Origin: Bacteroidota bacterium | GTDB taxonomy: Bacteria > Bacteroidota > Rhodothermia > JANXDC01 | Direction of reading: 5' to 3' | DNA length: 64,000 bases | NCBI GenBank assembly: GCA_025059945.1 | Contig: JANXDC010000012.1 | Location: forward strand, 1-64,000 | Shown: positions 1-7,630 of the stretch, in pieces | Position numbering within the stretch: the stretch's first letter is position 1 | Layout of the letters: the number at the start of each line of letters is the position of its first letter | Made by a program: the position numbers and the translations under genes | Notes under the pieces: generated by a model | What the model was told of the DNA's origin: nothing | The model's database searches: none | Seen by the model: only the letters and a program-made list of their open reading frames with translations

Positions 1-1
1 G

Positions 2-952
2 ACGAATCGGGATCTGGCGGCTTTGTGTTATGCGTTTTTGGCCCGTTATGAGGCCGCGGTGGCGCGTTCGCCGCAGGAGCGGGCGCAAGTCAACTGGAAC
101 CAGATCCTGCAGTGGATCTCCCGAGCCGTGACGCGGGACTATTTCATCCAAGGCGATAATCAGCTTTGGTGGGCCGCTCTGCCCTTTTACGCGCCCCGAG
201 AGCGCACAGCTCGCGTGGACTACAAGGTCATAGGTCCCACCGACGGGTCAACGGGTTACTTAGATTGGCTGAGCAAGCCCGTAGAGCAGCGCACCGAATT
301 CATCTTGCAGCCCGTAGATCGCCGCGTGGGCACCGCGCTTAACGCCCGAGGAGGCCGGATCCAGTTCACCCTCGTGGGGCCCAGTCAGTGGCCCGCCGCG
401 CGCGGCACCTACAAGATGTCCCGCTACATTCACTCTCGCTACTTCTACTTTTTGCAGAACGGGGGGATCGGTCCCATGCCTTTCGTAACCGCGCGCGAGA
501 TGCGGCTGTTGCGGGCTGAGGGGCTGTTGCGGCTCAACCAGCGGCTTGAAGAGGTGGTGCAGATCATCAACGAGACGCGCGTCGAAAACGGCGGACTGGC
601 CCCCGCCGCGCTAAGCGATGGGGTGGGCACGCCAGCCGATGGCAATCCGCACAACATCGAACATGTGCGCCGAGGCCAAGTGCGCGATGGCTCCCTGTGG
701 GCTAAGCTCAAGTACGAATGGCGCCTAGAGAATTTTGTCGTAACCTCCGGGCTGGCCTACTTTACGCGGCGCGGCTGGGGTGAGCTCGTATCCGGTACGC
801 CGCTCCATTACCCCGTTCCCGCCAACGAGCTGGAGACGCTCAGGCTCGAGGTCTACACACACGGGGGCAATATCGGTGACGTGGCTCCGCGCGTGCAGGC
901 CAACGTGCCGTATGAGCCCGATCGGATGCGAGGTCCGATTTCCCATCAGTAG
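2..952 (+). CDS. SusD/RagB-like outer-membrane lipoprotein, C-terminal part (5' end outside window)
   Basis: The reading frame is open from the first bases, so the N-terminus and any lipobox lie upstream of the window; about 316 codons are visible. The C-terminal part reads like a SusD-family glycan or nutrient-binding protein: a helical stretch with MRLLRAEGLLRLNQ and INETRVENGG, then LKYEWRLEN, and near the end the family-typical LHYPVPANELETL. SusD proteins sit on the outer surface as lids for SusC TonB-dependent channels, so a susC gene probably lies just upstream. The substrate cannot be told. The gene ends at a strong terminator. The family call is fairly sure. Confidence 0.72.
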   Translation, partial: TNRDLAALCYAFLARYEAAVARSPQERAQVNWNQILQWISRAVTRDYFIQGDNQLWWAALPFYAPRERTARVDYKVIGPTDGSTGYLDWLSKPVEQRTEFILQPVDRRVGTALNARGGRIQFTLVGPSQWPAARGTYKMSRYIHSRYFYFLQNGGIGPMPFVTAREMRLLRAEGLLRLNQRLEEVVQIINETRVENGGLAPAALSDGVGTPADGNPHNIEHVRRGQVRDGSLWAKLKYEWRLENFVVTSGLAYFTRRGWGELVSGTPLHYPVPANELETLRLEVYTHGGNIGDVAPRVQANVPYEPDRMRGPISHQ

Positions 953-974
953 AAGTTCAAGCCCTCTGTCCAAG

Positions 975-999
975 AGCCCCCTGGAAAGGGGGCTTTTTT
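975..999 (+). terminator. Rho-independent terminator after the SusD-like gene
   Basis: An AGCCCCC / GGGGGCT stem with a short GGAA-type loop is followed directly by six T residues. It sits 22 bases after the stop codon and separates the SusD-like gene from the icd transcription unit. Confidence 0.85.
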
Positions 1000-1065
1000 C
1001 GTTTTGGGGAGGTCGGCTATCGGAAGGGGGTGCGACGCGGAATGCGCCATCCAGCCCCTTTCGGC

Positions 1066-1095
1066 TTGACTAGCCCCCAAAGGCCTCCGTATACT
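1066..1095 (+). promoter_or_regulatory. Sigma70-like promoter for icd
   Basis: TTGACT (1066-1071), an 18-base spacer and TATACT (1090-1095) resemble the E. coli sigma70 consensus. Transcription would start near 1102 and leave a leader of about 80 bases before icd. The leader has a small CCGAGG / CCTCGG hairpin but no riboswitch I recognise. Confidence 0.6.
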
Positions 1096-1183
1096 CGCCG
1101 GGCTCATCCACCGAGGCTTTGCCCCTCGGATGCTGAGAGATCCTCTGCAATATGCCGACAAGCCTCTGAAGGAGATAGGATCT

Positions 1184-2650
1184 ATGCCGTATGTCACCAC
1201 AGAATCCGGCAAGAAGCTCATTACCGTCATACCGGGCGACGGCGTCGGGCCCGAATGCATAGAGTCCGCTTTGCGCATCCTCGAGGCCGTCGGTGCTCCG
1301 ATCGCCTGGGAGGTGCGCGAAGCGGGGGCGAGCGTATTCCGTAGGGGCCTGGAGTCCGGCGTGCCGCCTGAGACCATCGAGTCCATCCGCAAAACGCGCG
1401 TTGTGCTCAAAGGGCCCTTGGAGACGCCTGTCGGATACGGGGAGAAAAGCGCCAACGTGACGTTGCGCAAGCTCTTTGAGACGTACGCCAACGTGCGCCC
1501 TGTGCGGGAGTTTCCCAACGTGCCAACCCCGTACAGCGGCCGGGGCATCGACCTAGTGGTCGTGCGCGAAAACGTAGAAGACCTCTACGCGGGCATCGAG
1601 CACATGCAGACCCCGGGGGTGGCGCAGACGCTAAAACTCATCTCCCGCAAGGGTTCGGAGAAGATCGTCCGCTTTGCCTTCGAACTCGCCCGTGCCGAGG
1701 GGCGCAAGCGCGTGCACTGCGCCACCAAGTCGAACATCATGAAACTCGCCGAGGGGATGCTCAAGCGCGTCTTCGAAGAGGTCGCGGCCGAGTATCCGGA
1801 CATCGAGGCGCATCACATCATCGTGGACAATTGCGCGCATCAGCTCGTAAAGCGTCCGGAGCAGTTCGAGGTCATCGTGACCACGAACATGAATGGGGAC
1901 ATCCTTTCGGATCTAACCTCCGCCCTGGTCGGCGGATTGGGCTTTGCCCCCTCGGCCAACATCGGTAATGAGGTTGCCATCTTCGAGGCCGTACACGGCT
2001 CAGCGCCCAAGTACGCGGGGCAGAACGTGATCAACCCGACGGCCGTGATCCTGTCTATGGTCATGATGCTGCGCTACCTGGAGGAGTTCGAGGCCGCCGC
2101 GACGATCGAAAACGCCGTCCTGTACACGCTCGAGGAGGGCAAAGTGCGCACGGGAGACGTGGTGGGCTACGATAAGGGGGCGAAAACGACCGAGTACACC
2201 GAGGCCATCATCGCCAACTTGGGCAGGCGGCCCCGCACGGCCCGCGTCCGAGAGTACCGGTCCATTCGGCTGCCCCAAGTCCCGGCCGATCCCGTGTCCG
2301 TGCGGCCCCGCACGCGCCGCGTCGTGGGCGTGGACGTGTTCGTGGAGACGGAGCTGTTGCCCGAGCCCCTGGGACAGCTCTTGGAGCAAGTGCTCGAAGG
2401 CTCGCCCTTCCGACTCAAGATGATATCCAACCGCGGCACCAAGGTCTATCCCCCCACGGGAGCCATCACGGACGTGGTGGACCACTACCGATGCCGGTTT
2501 CTGTTGCGCGACGGCTCCCAAGAGGTCACCGACTCGCAGATTCTGGAGCTTTTGGGGCGCATCGGCGGCCGGCTTCGCTGGATGCACCTGGAAAAACTAC
2601 AGGAATTCGACGGTTCGCCTGCCTTCACCAAGGCGCAGGGAGAGGATTAA
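1184..2650 (+). CDS. icd: NADP-dependent isocitrate dehydrogenase, Thermus type with C-terminal extension
   Basis: Oxidatively decarboxylates isocitrate to 2-oxoglutarate in the TCA cycle. The start is the ATG at 1184, preceded by GAAGGAG; the frame is open further upstream but without a better start. The protein has 488 residues. The N-terminal LITVIPGDGVGPE and the substrate loop KSANVTLRK (Ser89, Asn91) are typical. HGSAPKYAGQN carries the Lys-Tyr pair that favours NADP in E. coli Icd. About 125 extra residues after LGRRPRTARV match the C-terminal domain of Thermus thermophilus IDH rather than the shorter E. coli enzyme. The gene has its own promoter and a lipoprotein gene follows after 17 bases. 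Confidence 0.9.
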   Translation: MPYVTTESGKKLITVIPGDGVGPECIESALRILEAVGAPIAWEVREAGASVFRRGLESGVPPETIESIRKTRVVLKGPLETPVGYGEKSANVTLRKLFETYANVRPVREFPNVPTPYSGRGIDLVVVRENVEDLYAGIEHMQTPGVAQTLKLISRKGSEKIVRFAFELARAEGRKRVHCATKSNIMKLAEGMLKRVFEEVAAEYPDIEAHHIIVDNCAHQLVKRPEQFEVIVTTNMNGDILSDLTSALVGGLGFAPSANIGNEVAIFEAVHGSAPKYAGQNVINPTAVILSMVMMLRYLEEFEAAATIENAVLYTLEEGKVRTGDVVGYDKGAKTTEYTEAIIANLGRRPRTARVREYRSIRLPQVPADPVSVRPRTRRVVGVDVFVETELLPEPLGQLLEQVLEGSPFRLKMISNRGTKVYPPTGAITDVVDHYRCRFLLRDGSQEVTDSQILELLGRIGGRLRWMHLEKLQEFDGSPAFTKAQGED

Positions 2651-2667
2651 GGCGCAAACCGACCACT

Positions 2668-3216
2668 ATGCGGCGAAGTTGGCTTTGGCTCTGCGTTGGG
2701 CTCTGGGCGGGCTGTGGGACCCCCCACCTGCTCGAGGTGGATCGCTACGGGCCTCTACATCGGGACGTGACGCTGCGCGCGCGGCGCCAGGAGGCGCAAG
2801 TGCGCTTTGCAGACGGACGCCAATGGCGCCTTCGAGGCTTTCAGCTAACAGCCGATTCGCTTAAGCTACCCGACGGGCGCGCATATGCGCTGCGGGAGCT
2901 GGACTGGATCCGGTTTCGTAACGCGGCCCGGGGCTTCTGGAAGGGAGCCGCCGCAGGCGCCGGCGTGGGCTTGCTTCCCGCGATGGCTTTACTGGCGCAA
3001 CTGGCCCGCGACGGAAGCTGCGATGGCCCGGCTTGCGCCCTCCTGGCGCCGGCCGTCATAGTGGTGATCTTCGGAGGAGCCGCCCTGTCGATCGGAGGCG
3101 GCGCCCTGCTGGGGGGCTTTATCGGAGCCTGGATCGGAGACCCCGACACGTACTACGTGCGTTCACCGGGGCTAGAAGCCCCGCCCCGTGGGGTTCCCCC
3201 TCGGCAGGTTCCATAG
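2668..3216 (+). CDS. Predicted lipoprotein with glycine-rich hydrophobic segments
   Basis: A 182-residue protein starting at the ATG at 2668. The N-terminus MRRSWLWLCVGLWAGC has a lipobox-like LWAGC, so Cys16 is probably lipidated after signal peptidase II cleavage. The middle part repeats short beta-like units such as VRFADGRQWRLRGF and LKLPDGRAYALRELDWIRF. Two glycine/alanine-rich hydrophobic stretches follow (around residues 90-112 and 126-155), then a polar proline-rich tail. I do not recognise a named family. The layout (signal, small beta domain, Gly-zipper-like hydrophobic segment) resembles envelope proteins of unknown role. It lies between icd and a carboxylase gene and is probably co-transcribed with icd. 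Confidence 0.6.
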   Translation: MRRSWLWLCVGLWAGCGTPHLLEVDRYGPLHRDVTLRARRQEAQVRFADGRQWRLRGFQLTADSLKLPDGRAYALRELDWIRFRNAARGFWKGAAAGAGVGLLPAMALLAQLARDGSCDGPACALLAPAVIVVIFGGAALSIGGGALLGGFIGAWIGDPDTYYVRSPGLEAPPRGVPPRQVP

Positions 3217-3224
3217 AGGGAGCT

Positions 3225-3265
3225 CTACCCCTTTGCGCCTCTTTTTCGTTGCAAAGGCGGGGTAG
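3225..3265 (+). promoter_or_regulatory. Hairpin covering the ribosome-binding region of the carboxyltransferase gene
   Basis: CTACCCC plus TTTGC (3225-3236) can pair with GCAAA (3251-3255) and GGGGTAG (3259-3265), with a three-base bulge and a 14-base loop. The 3' arm contains the only purine-rich sequence before the ATG at 3270 and ends four bases from it. The structure could therefore mask translation initiation. No ligand-binding fold is recognised. Confidence 0.45.
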
Positions 3266-3269
3266 AAGT

Positions 3270-4925
3270 ATGTCCGCTTTAGGAACCGAGCTCAAACGCG
3301 ATCTGGAGGTGGAGATCCGCTTCGATCACCACCGCAACCGCTGGCGTATGCTGCAGGCGATCGCAGAACGCATCCGTCAAGGCGGCGGACAGAGGGCTAT
3401 CGACCGCGAGCATGCCCGAGGCAAGCTCACGGCTCGAGAGCGCATCCAACGCCTTATCGATCCGGGCACCTGGTTTATGGAGCTGGGCCTGTGGGCGGGA
3501 TACGGCATGTACGAGGATGAGGGCGGCTGCCCAGCGGGCGGCACCATCGTGGGGATCGGGCGCGTTTGCGGGCGTCTTTGCGTGATCGTGGCCAACGACG
3601 CCACCGTGAAGGCCGGGGCCTGGTTTCCGATCACGGCCAAAAAAAACCTGCGCGCCCAAGAGATCGCCATGGAAAACCGGCTGCCCATCATTTATCTGGT
3701 GGACTCCGCGGGCGTGTACCTGCCCATGCAGGATGAGGTTTTTCCCGATAAGGAGCACTTTGGGCGCATCTTCCGCAACAACGCCATTATGTCCAGCATG
3801 GGTATCCCGCAGATCGCGGCCATCATGGGGCCCTGCGTGGCCGGAGGGGCGTATCTGCCGATCATGAGCGACGAGGCCCTGATCGTAGACGGCACCGGCA
3901 GCGTCTTTTTAGCCGGACCGTATTTGGTAAAAGCCGCCATCGGAGAGGAGGTCGACGTCGAAACCCTGGGAGGCGCCACAACGCACTCCGAGATCAGCGG
4001 GGTAACGGACTACAGGGTGTCCAATGACGAGGCCTGCATCGCGCAGATCCGACGTCTCATCGACAAGCTAGGCCCCTTCCCTCGAGCGGGCCTCAATAGG
4101 ACCGAGCCCCGACCCCCCCGGTACGCGCCCGAGGAGATCGAGGGGCTTTTGCCTAAGGACCCCGCCCAGCCATACGATATGTACCAGGTGCTGGCCCGCA
4201 TTTTGGATGACTCGGAGCTGGAGGAGTACAAAGCCGGATACGGCAAGACGATCATCTGCGGATACGGCCGCATTGACGGATGGGCCGTGGGGATCGTGGC
4301 CAACCAGCGCGCGATCGTGCGCAACCGAAAGGGCGAAATGCAGATCGGCGGGGTGATCTACTCGGATTCGGCCGATAAGGCGGCCCGCTTCATTTTAAAC
4401 TGCAACCAGAAGCGCGTCCCGATTGTGTTCTTTCAGGATGTGACGGGCTTTATGGTTGGAACGCGCGCCGAACATGGGGGCATCATCAAGGACGGGGCCA
4501 AGATGGTCAACGCCGTGGCCAACTCGACCGTGCCCAAGTTCACGGTTATCGTGGGCAACTCCTTCGGCGCTGGCAACTACGCCATGTGCGGAAGGGCTTA
4601 CGATCCCAGGCTTATTTTCGCCTGGCCCACGGCGCAGATCGCCGTCATGGGAGGGGCGCAGGCGGCCAAGACGCTGCTGCAAATTCAGGTCTCCAAGCTG
4701 GAGCGGCAAGGACGCCTGTTAAGCGAGGCCGAGCGGGCGGAGCTGCTGCGTCAGATTCAGGAGCGCTACGAGCAGCAGATGCAGCCCACGTACGCGGCGG
4801 CGCGACTATGGGTAGATGAGCTGATCTCGCCAGCCCAAACCCGCCAGTACCTGTCGCTCGGCGTCGAAATGGCCGATCACAATCCGGAGATGCCGCGCTT
4901 TAATCCCGGGGTGATCCAAACTTAA
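3270..4925 (+). CDS. Acyl-CoA carboxylase carboxyltransferase (beta) subunit, MccB-like
   Basis: A 551-residue carboxyltransferase that moves CO2 from carboxybiotin to an acyl-CoA. It resembles the methylcrotonyl-/geranyl-CoA carboxylase beta branch: the run KKNLRAQEIAMENRLPIIY, then DEVFPDKEHFGRIF, GPCVAGGAYLPIMSDEA and, in the second half, the crotonase-like VVGN-type SFGAGNYAMCGRAYDPR. MCC beta subunits are usually near 535 residues, so the gene is full length. The start ATG at 3270 is chosen because the open frame upstream runs through the lipoprotein gene. The partner biotin carboxylase/BCCP subunit is not in the window, so the acyl substrate (methylcrotonyl-, propionyl- or other CoA) stays open. 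Confidence 0.82.
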   Translation: MSALGTELKRDLEVEIRFDHHRNRWRMLQAIAERIRQGGGQRAIDREHARGKLTARERIQRLIDPGTWFMELGLWAGYGMYEDEGGCPAGGTIVGIGRVCGRLCVIVANDATVKAGAWFPITAKKNLRAQEIAMENRLPIIYLVDSAGVYLPMQDEVFPDKEHFGRIFRNNAIMSSMGIPQIAAIMGPCVAGGAYLPIMSDEALIVDGTGSVFLAGPYLVKAAIGEEVDVETLGGATTHSEISGVTDYRVSNDEACIAQIRRLIDKLGPFPRAGLNRTEPRPPRYAPEEIEGLLPKDPAQPYDMYQVLARILDDSELEEYKAGYGKTIICGYGRIDGWAVGIVANQRAIVRNRKGEMQIGGVIYSDSADKAARFILNCNQKRVPIVFFQDVTGFMVGTRAEHGGIIKDGAKMVNAVANSTVPKFTVIVGNSFGAGNYAMCGRAYDPRLIFAWPTAQIAVMGGAQAAKTLLQIQVSKLERQGRLLSEAERAELLRQIQERYEQQMQPTYAAARLWVDELISPAQTRQYLSLGVEMADHNPEMPRFNPGVIQT

Positions 4926-5012
4926 GGGCGACCTGGGGCGGCGGGATGCCCTTGCGCCTAGGCTTTCCATGGCCCTAAACTCCGGTGCGCGCAACGAGCA
5001 GAGGGTCTATCG

Positions 5013-5492
5013 ATGGCGCAAGTTGTGCTGCGCGTAGTGGACGTGTACGTATACCGGATTCCGGATTCCGAACCGGAATACCTGCTGCTCAAGCGGGCCC
5101 CTGATCGTCCGTATGCAGGCACCTGGCGCATGATCGGAGGCAAGATCCGGGAGGGCGAATCCGCATGGCGCGCAGCGCTTCGGGAGCTAGCTGAGGAGAC
5201 GGCTCTAGAGCCACGCCGGTTCTGGAGCGTGCCCTCGGTGAACGCCTTCTACGAATGGGCTGAAGATCGGCTGAATCTTATCCCCGTATTCGCCGCTGAG
5301 GTGGCCCCCGAAGCCCGCGTGCGGCTCTCTTCGGAGCATGTCGACGCCCGCTGGTTTCGGCTTGAGGAGGCCGTGCGGCTCTTGGTATGGCCCGAACAGC
5401 GTCGGCTCATCCGGCTTGTTCACGAGCTCTTTGCCACCGGAGGGGCTCCAGAGGAGCTCTTCGAAATCCCCCTGGCCCTGGCCCTGGGCTGA
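5013..5492 (+). CDS. Nudix hydrolase
   Basis: A 159-residue Nudix protein that should cleave a nucleoside diphosphate linked to another group. The Nudix box runs from Gly43 to Leu65: GGKIREGES then RELAEETAL (Glu49, Arg57, Glu58, Glu61, Glu62). The usual Gly of REUxEExGU is Ala64, a mild change. The opening DVYVYRIPDSEPEYLLLKR is like dihydroneopterin-triphosphate or dATP pyrophosphohydrolases. It stands just ahead of queD and queE, enzymes of the GTP-derived pterin/deazapurine route, so a pterin or GTP-derived substrate is possible. That substrate is inference from context only. Confidence 0.8.
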   Translation: MAQVVLRVVDVYVYRIPDSEPEYLLLKRAPDRPYAGTWRMIGGKIREGESAWRAALRELAEETALEPRRFWSVPSVNAFYEWAEDRLNLIPVFAAEVAPEARVRLSSEHVDARWFRLEEAVRLLVWPEQRRLIRLVHELFATGGAPEELFEIPLALALG

Positions 5493-5573
5493 TTTGCCGA
5501 TCGGTCTCGGGCTTTTCTGTGCGGCACAAGAGTCCTGTTTGTGCGTAATTTTGCGTAAAGCCCCGAGTATGCT

Positions 5574-5963
5574 ATGCCCCGTTGGCGTCTCTATACAGAG
5601 TTCACCATAGAGGCCGCTCACAGCTTGCCGCAATACGAGGGGCCCTGTCGGCGGGTGCATGGGCATACGTATCGGGTGCGCATCGTGGCCGAGTCGGACC
5701 GCCTGCACCCGAGCCGATACCTGCCCACGCCGGACATGGTATGCGACTTTCGCGAGCTGCGCTGGGCCAAAGCCGACGTTGAGGCCGGAGGTCTGGATCA
5801 CGCCTATCTGAACGATATCCTAGAGGCCCCGCCCACGGCGGAGCGGATCGCCGAGTACTTGCATCGGGAGACGAAAAAACGTCTGCCTACGGGCGTTAAG
5901 CTCACGGTCACCGTTTGGGAGACGCCCACCAGCTGGTGCGAATACACCGATGAGGAGTCTTGA
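5574..5963 (+). CDS. queD: 6-carboxy-5,6,7,8-tetrahydropterin synthase (QueD)
   Basis: A 129-residue member of the 6-pyruvoyl-tetrahydropterin synthase family, which converts 7,8-dihydroneopterin triphosphate to 6-carboxytetrahydropterin, the second step toward queuosine. The zinc ligands His16, His29 and His31 (EAAHSLP and HGH) are visible. Cys25, four residues before HGH, is the catalytic cysteine, and DHAYLND holds the Asp-His pair. GPCRRVHGHTY matches the QueD rather than the folate-salvage PTPS-III motif. The gene overlaps queE by 14 bases, which supports the queuosine role. No clear Shine-Dalgarno precedes the ATG at 5574. Confidence 0.88.
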   Translation: MPRWRLYTEFTIEAAHSLPQYEGPCRRVHGHTYRVRIVAESDRLHPSRYLPTPDMVCDFRELRWAKADVEAGGLDHAYLNDILEAPPTAERIAEYLHRETKKRLPTGVKLTVTVWETPTSWCEYTDEES

Positions 5964-6594
5964 AGCGCCCGATCTTCTGGAGCCCGCCTTGGCATTAGAG
6001 GTCCGCTACTCTGTGGTGGAGCATTTTTACTCCCTTCAGGGGGAGGGCGCTTGGACGGGGCATGCGGCCTACTTTATTCGGCTGGCGGGCTGCGACGTGG
6101 GCTGCTGGTGGTGCGATACAAAGGCCTCCTGGGATGCGTCAGCGCATCCGACCGCGTCGGTCTCGGAACTGGTGGAGGCCGCCCAGAGGGCACCTACTCC
6201 GATTGTGGTGCTTACGGGCGGGGAGCCGCTCATGCACGATCTGGGCCCGCTTACACGCGCGCTGCGGGCCTCCGGAAAGCGCGTGCATCTGGAGACAAGC
6301 GGGGCTTATCCGCTTTCCGGTCACGTCGACTGGTTGACGCTCTCCCCCAAGAAGCGCAAGCCCCCTGTGCCGGAGATTTATCCACATGTGCGCGAACTCA
6401 AGGTGGTGGTGGTGAACGCAAGCGATTTTCGATGGGCCGAGGCCCATGCGGCCCGCTGTCCAGAGGGGACGCTGCTGTTTTTGCAGCCCGAGTGGGGCTC
6501 TCCGCACATGATCGAGCCGATCCTGCGCTATATCCAAGCCCACCCCCGGTGGCGTCTGAGCCTGCAAGTGCACAAGTATCTGAACATCCCATAA
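5950..6594 (+). CDS. queE: 7-carboxy-7-deazaguanine synthase (QueE), radical SAM
   Basis: A 214-residue radical SAM enzyme that contracts 6-carboxytetrahydropterin to 7-carboxy-7-deazaguanine in queuosine biosynthesis. It has the N-terminal EHFYSLQGEGAWTGHAAYFIRLAGC and the cluster-binding Cys48-x3-Cys52-x2-Cys55 (CDVGCWWC), followed by DTKASWD. VLTGGEPLMH is the SAM-binding GGE motif. It overlaps queD by 14 bases and is probably translated with it. QueC and QueF are not in the window. An unrelated LuxE-like gene follows after four bases, so the operon appears to continue. Confidence 0.9.
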   Translation: MRSLEAPDLLEPALALEVRYSVVEHFYSLQGEGAWTGHAAYFIRLAGCDVGCWWCDTKASWDASAHPTASVSELVEAAQRAPTPIVVLTGGEPLMHDLGPLTRALRASGKRVHLETSGAYPLSGHVDWLTLSPKKRKPPVPEIYPHVRELKVVVVNASDFRWAEAHAARCPEGTLLFLQPEWGSPHMIEPILRYIQAHPRWRLSLQVHKYLNIP

Positions 6595-6598
6595 AGTC

Positions 6599-7630
6599 GT
6601 GATCTGGCCCAAACCTGAGCTGCAAGAGGCGGCCGAGCGCTTTTGGGCTCGCTTTACTGACCCGGAGGCCGACTTCGAGGGTCTGGCCCTGGAGGCGTTT
6701 CGCCTGCAGGCCCAGGAAAACCCTGTGTACCGAGCGTATCTGAACGCCTTGGGGGTGCGGCCCAACCTCATCACCAGCTGGCGGCAAATCCCGCCCCTTC
6801 CTGTGGAAGCTTTTCGTCATGCTCCCGTCTGCATAGGCCCACCTGAGCGGGCCCAAGCGGTCTTCCAGAGTAGCGGCACCACCGCATCCGGTCGCAGCCG
6901 GCACTACGTGCAAGATCTGCGCTTCTACGATCGCTCCGCTTTGACGCACTTCGCTCAAGCCGTGGGCTCAGGACCCCTGGTGCTCGCCGCCTGGCTTCCC
7001 GGCTACGCGGAGCGCCCCGATGCCTCGTTGCTGTACATGGTCCGGCGCCTCATAGAGGCCTTCGGCCGGCAGGGCTCCGGCTTTGCGTATCCGAGCCTGG
7101 ATCGACTCCGAGGCGCCATCGAGGAAGCCGACCGCAGCGGGAGTTTGTTCGTGCTCTTCGGGGCGGCCTTTGGGCTGCTGGAGCTTTTGGAAACCCATGG
7201 GCCCGTTCCCCTTCCCCCCAAGAGCCTTGTTATCGAGACCGGCGGTATGAAGGGCCGCAGGCGGGAGCTGGAGCGAGGCGAGCTGCACGAGCTACTGGCC
7301 CGAGGTTTCGGGCTTGCGCGCCAGCAGGTGCTCTCTGAGTACGGCATGACGGAGCTGCTCAGCCAGGCTTATAGCCGCGGCGGGGAGGTCTTCTATCCTC
7401 CCAGCTGGATGCGCTTTCGGGTTGTCAGCCCCGAAGATCCCCTTGGTCCGGAGCTGCCCGAGGGCGAACCCGGAGCCCTGGTGCTGGTGGACCTGGCCAA
7501 TTACTGGAGCGTATGCGCGATCCAGACCCAGGACCTGGCCGTGCGCCGGGCTGAGGGCTTCGAGGTGATCGGGCGCTTAGAGGGCGCCCCCCTGCGAGGC
7601 TGTAACCTGTTGTTGGAGCGCGACCTGTGA
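6599..7630 (+). CDS. LuxE/PaaK-family acyl-activating protein
   Basis: A 343-residue protein with a GTG start four bases after queE. It has the signature of the ANL (AMP-forming) superfamily: FQSSGTTASG (residues 89-98) is the phosphate loop and EYGMTELLSQAYS (Tyr248 on) is the A5-type motif. ETGGMKGRRREL and IGRLEGAPLRGCNLLLE fit the short Bacteroidota LuxE-like proteins often called acyltransferases. In luminous bacteria LuxE activates fatty acid as acyl-AMP and passes it to the reductase LuxC. The next gene is LuxC-like and overlaps by four bases, so the two probably form an acyl reductase pair. No luciferase genes are present, so light production is not implied and the substrate is unknown. 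Confidence 0.75.
   Translation: MIWPKPELQEAAERFWARFTDPEADFEGLALEAFRLQAQENPVYRAYLNALGVRPNLITSWRQIPPLPVEAFRHAPVCIGPPERAQAVFQSSGTTASGRSRHYVQDLRFYDRSALTHFAQAVGSGPLVLAAWLPGYAERPDASLLYMVRRLIEAFGRQGSGFAYPSLDRLRGAIEEADRSGSLFVLFGAAFGLLELLETHGPVPLPPKSLVIETGGMKGRRRELERGELHELLARGFGLARQQVLSEYGMTELLSQAYSRGGEVFYPPSWMRFRVVSPEDPLGPELPEGEPGALVLVDLANYWSVCAIQTQDLAVRRAEGFEVIGRLEGAPLRGCNLLLERDL

Noticed and set aside
1133-1138. CTGAGA in the icd leader, as in TPP riboswitches
   Set aside because: The other conserved TPP riboswitch parts are missing, and icd is not a thiamine gene.
3033-3269. Upstream extension of the carboxyltransferase frame
   Set aside because: It runs through the lipoprotein gene, and the ATG at 3270 fits the family start.
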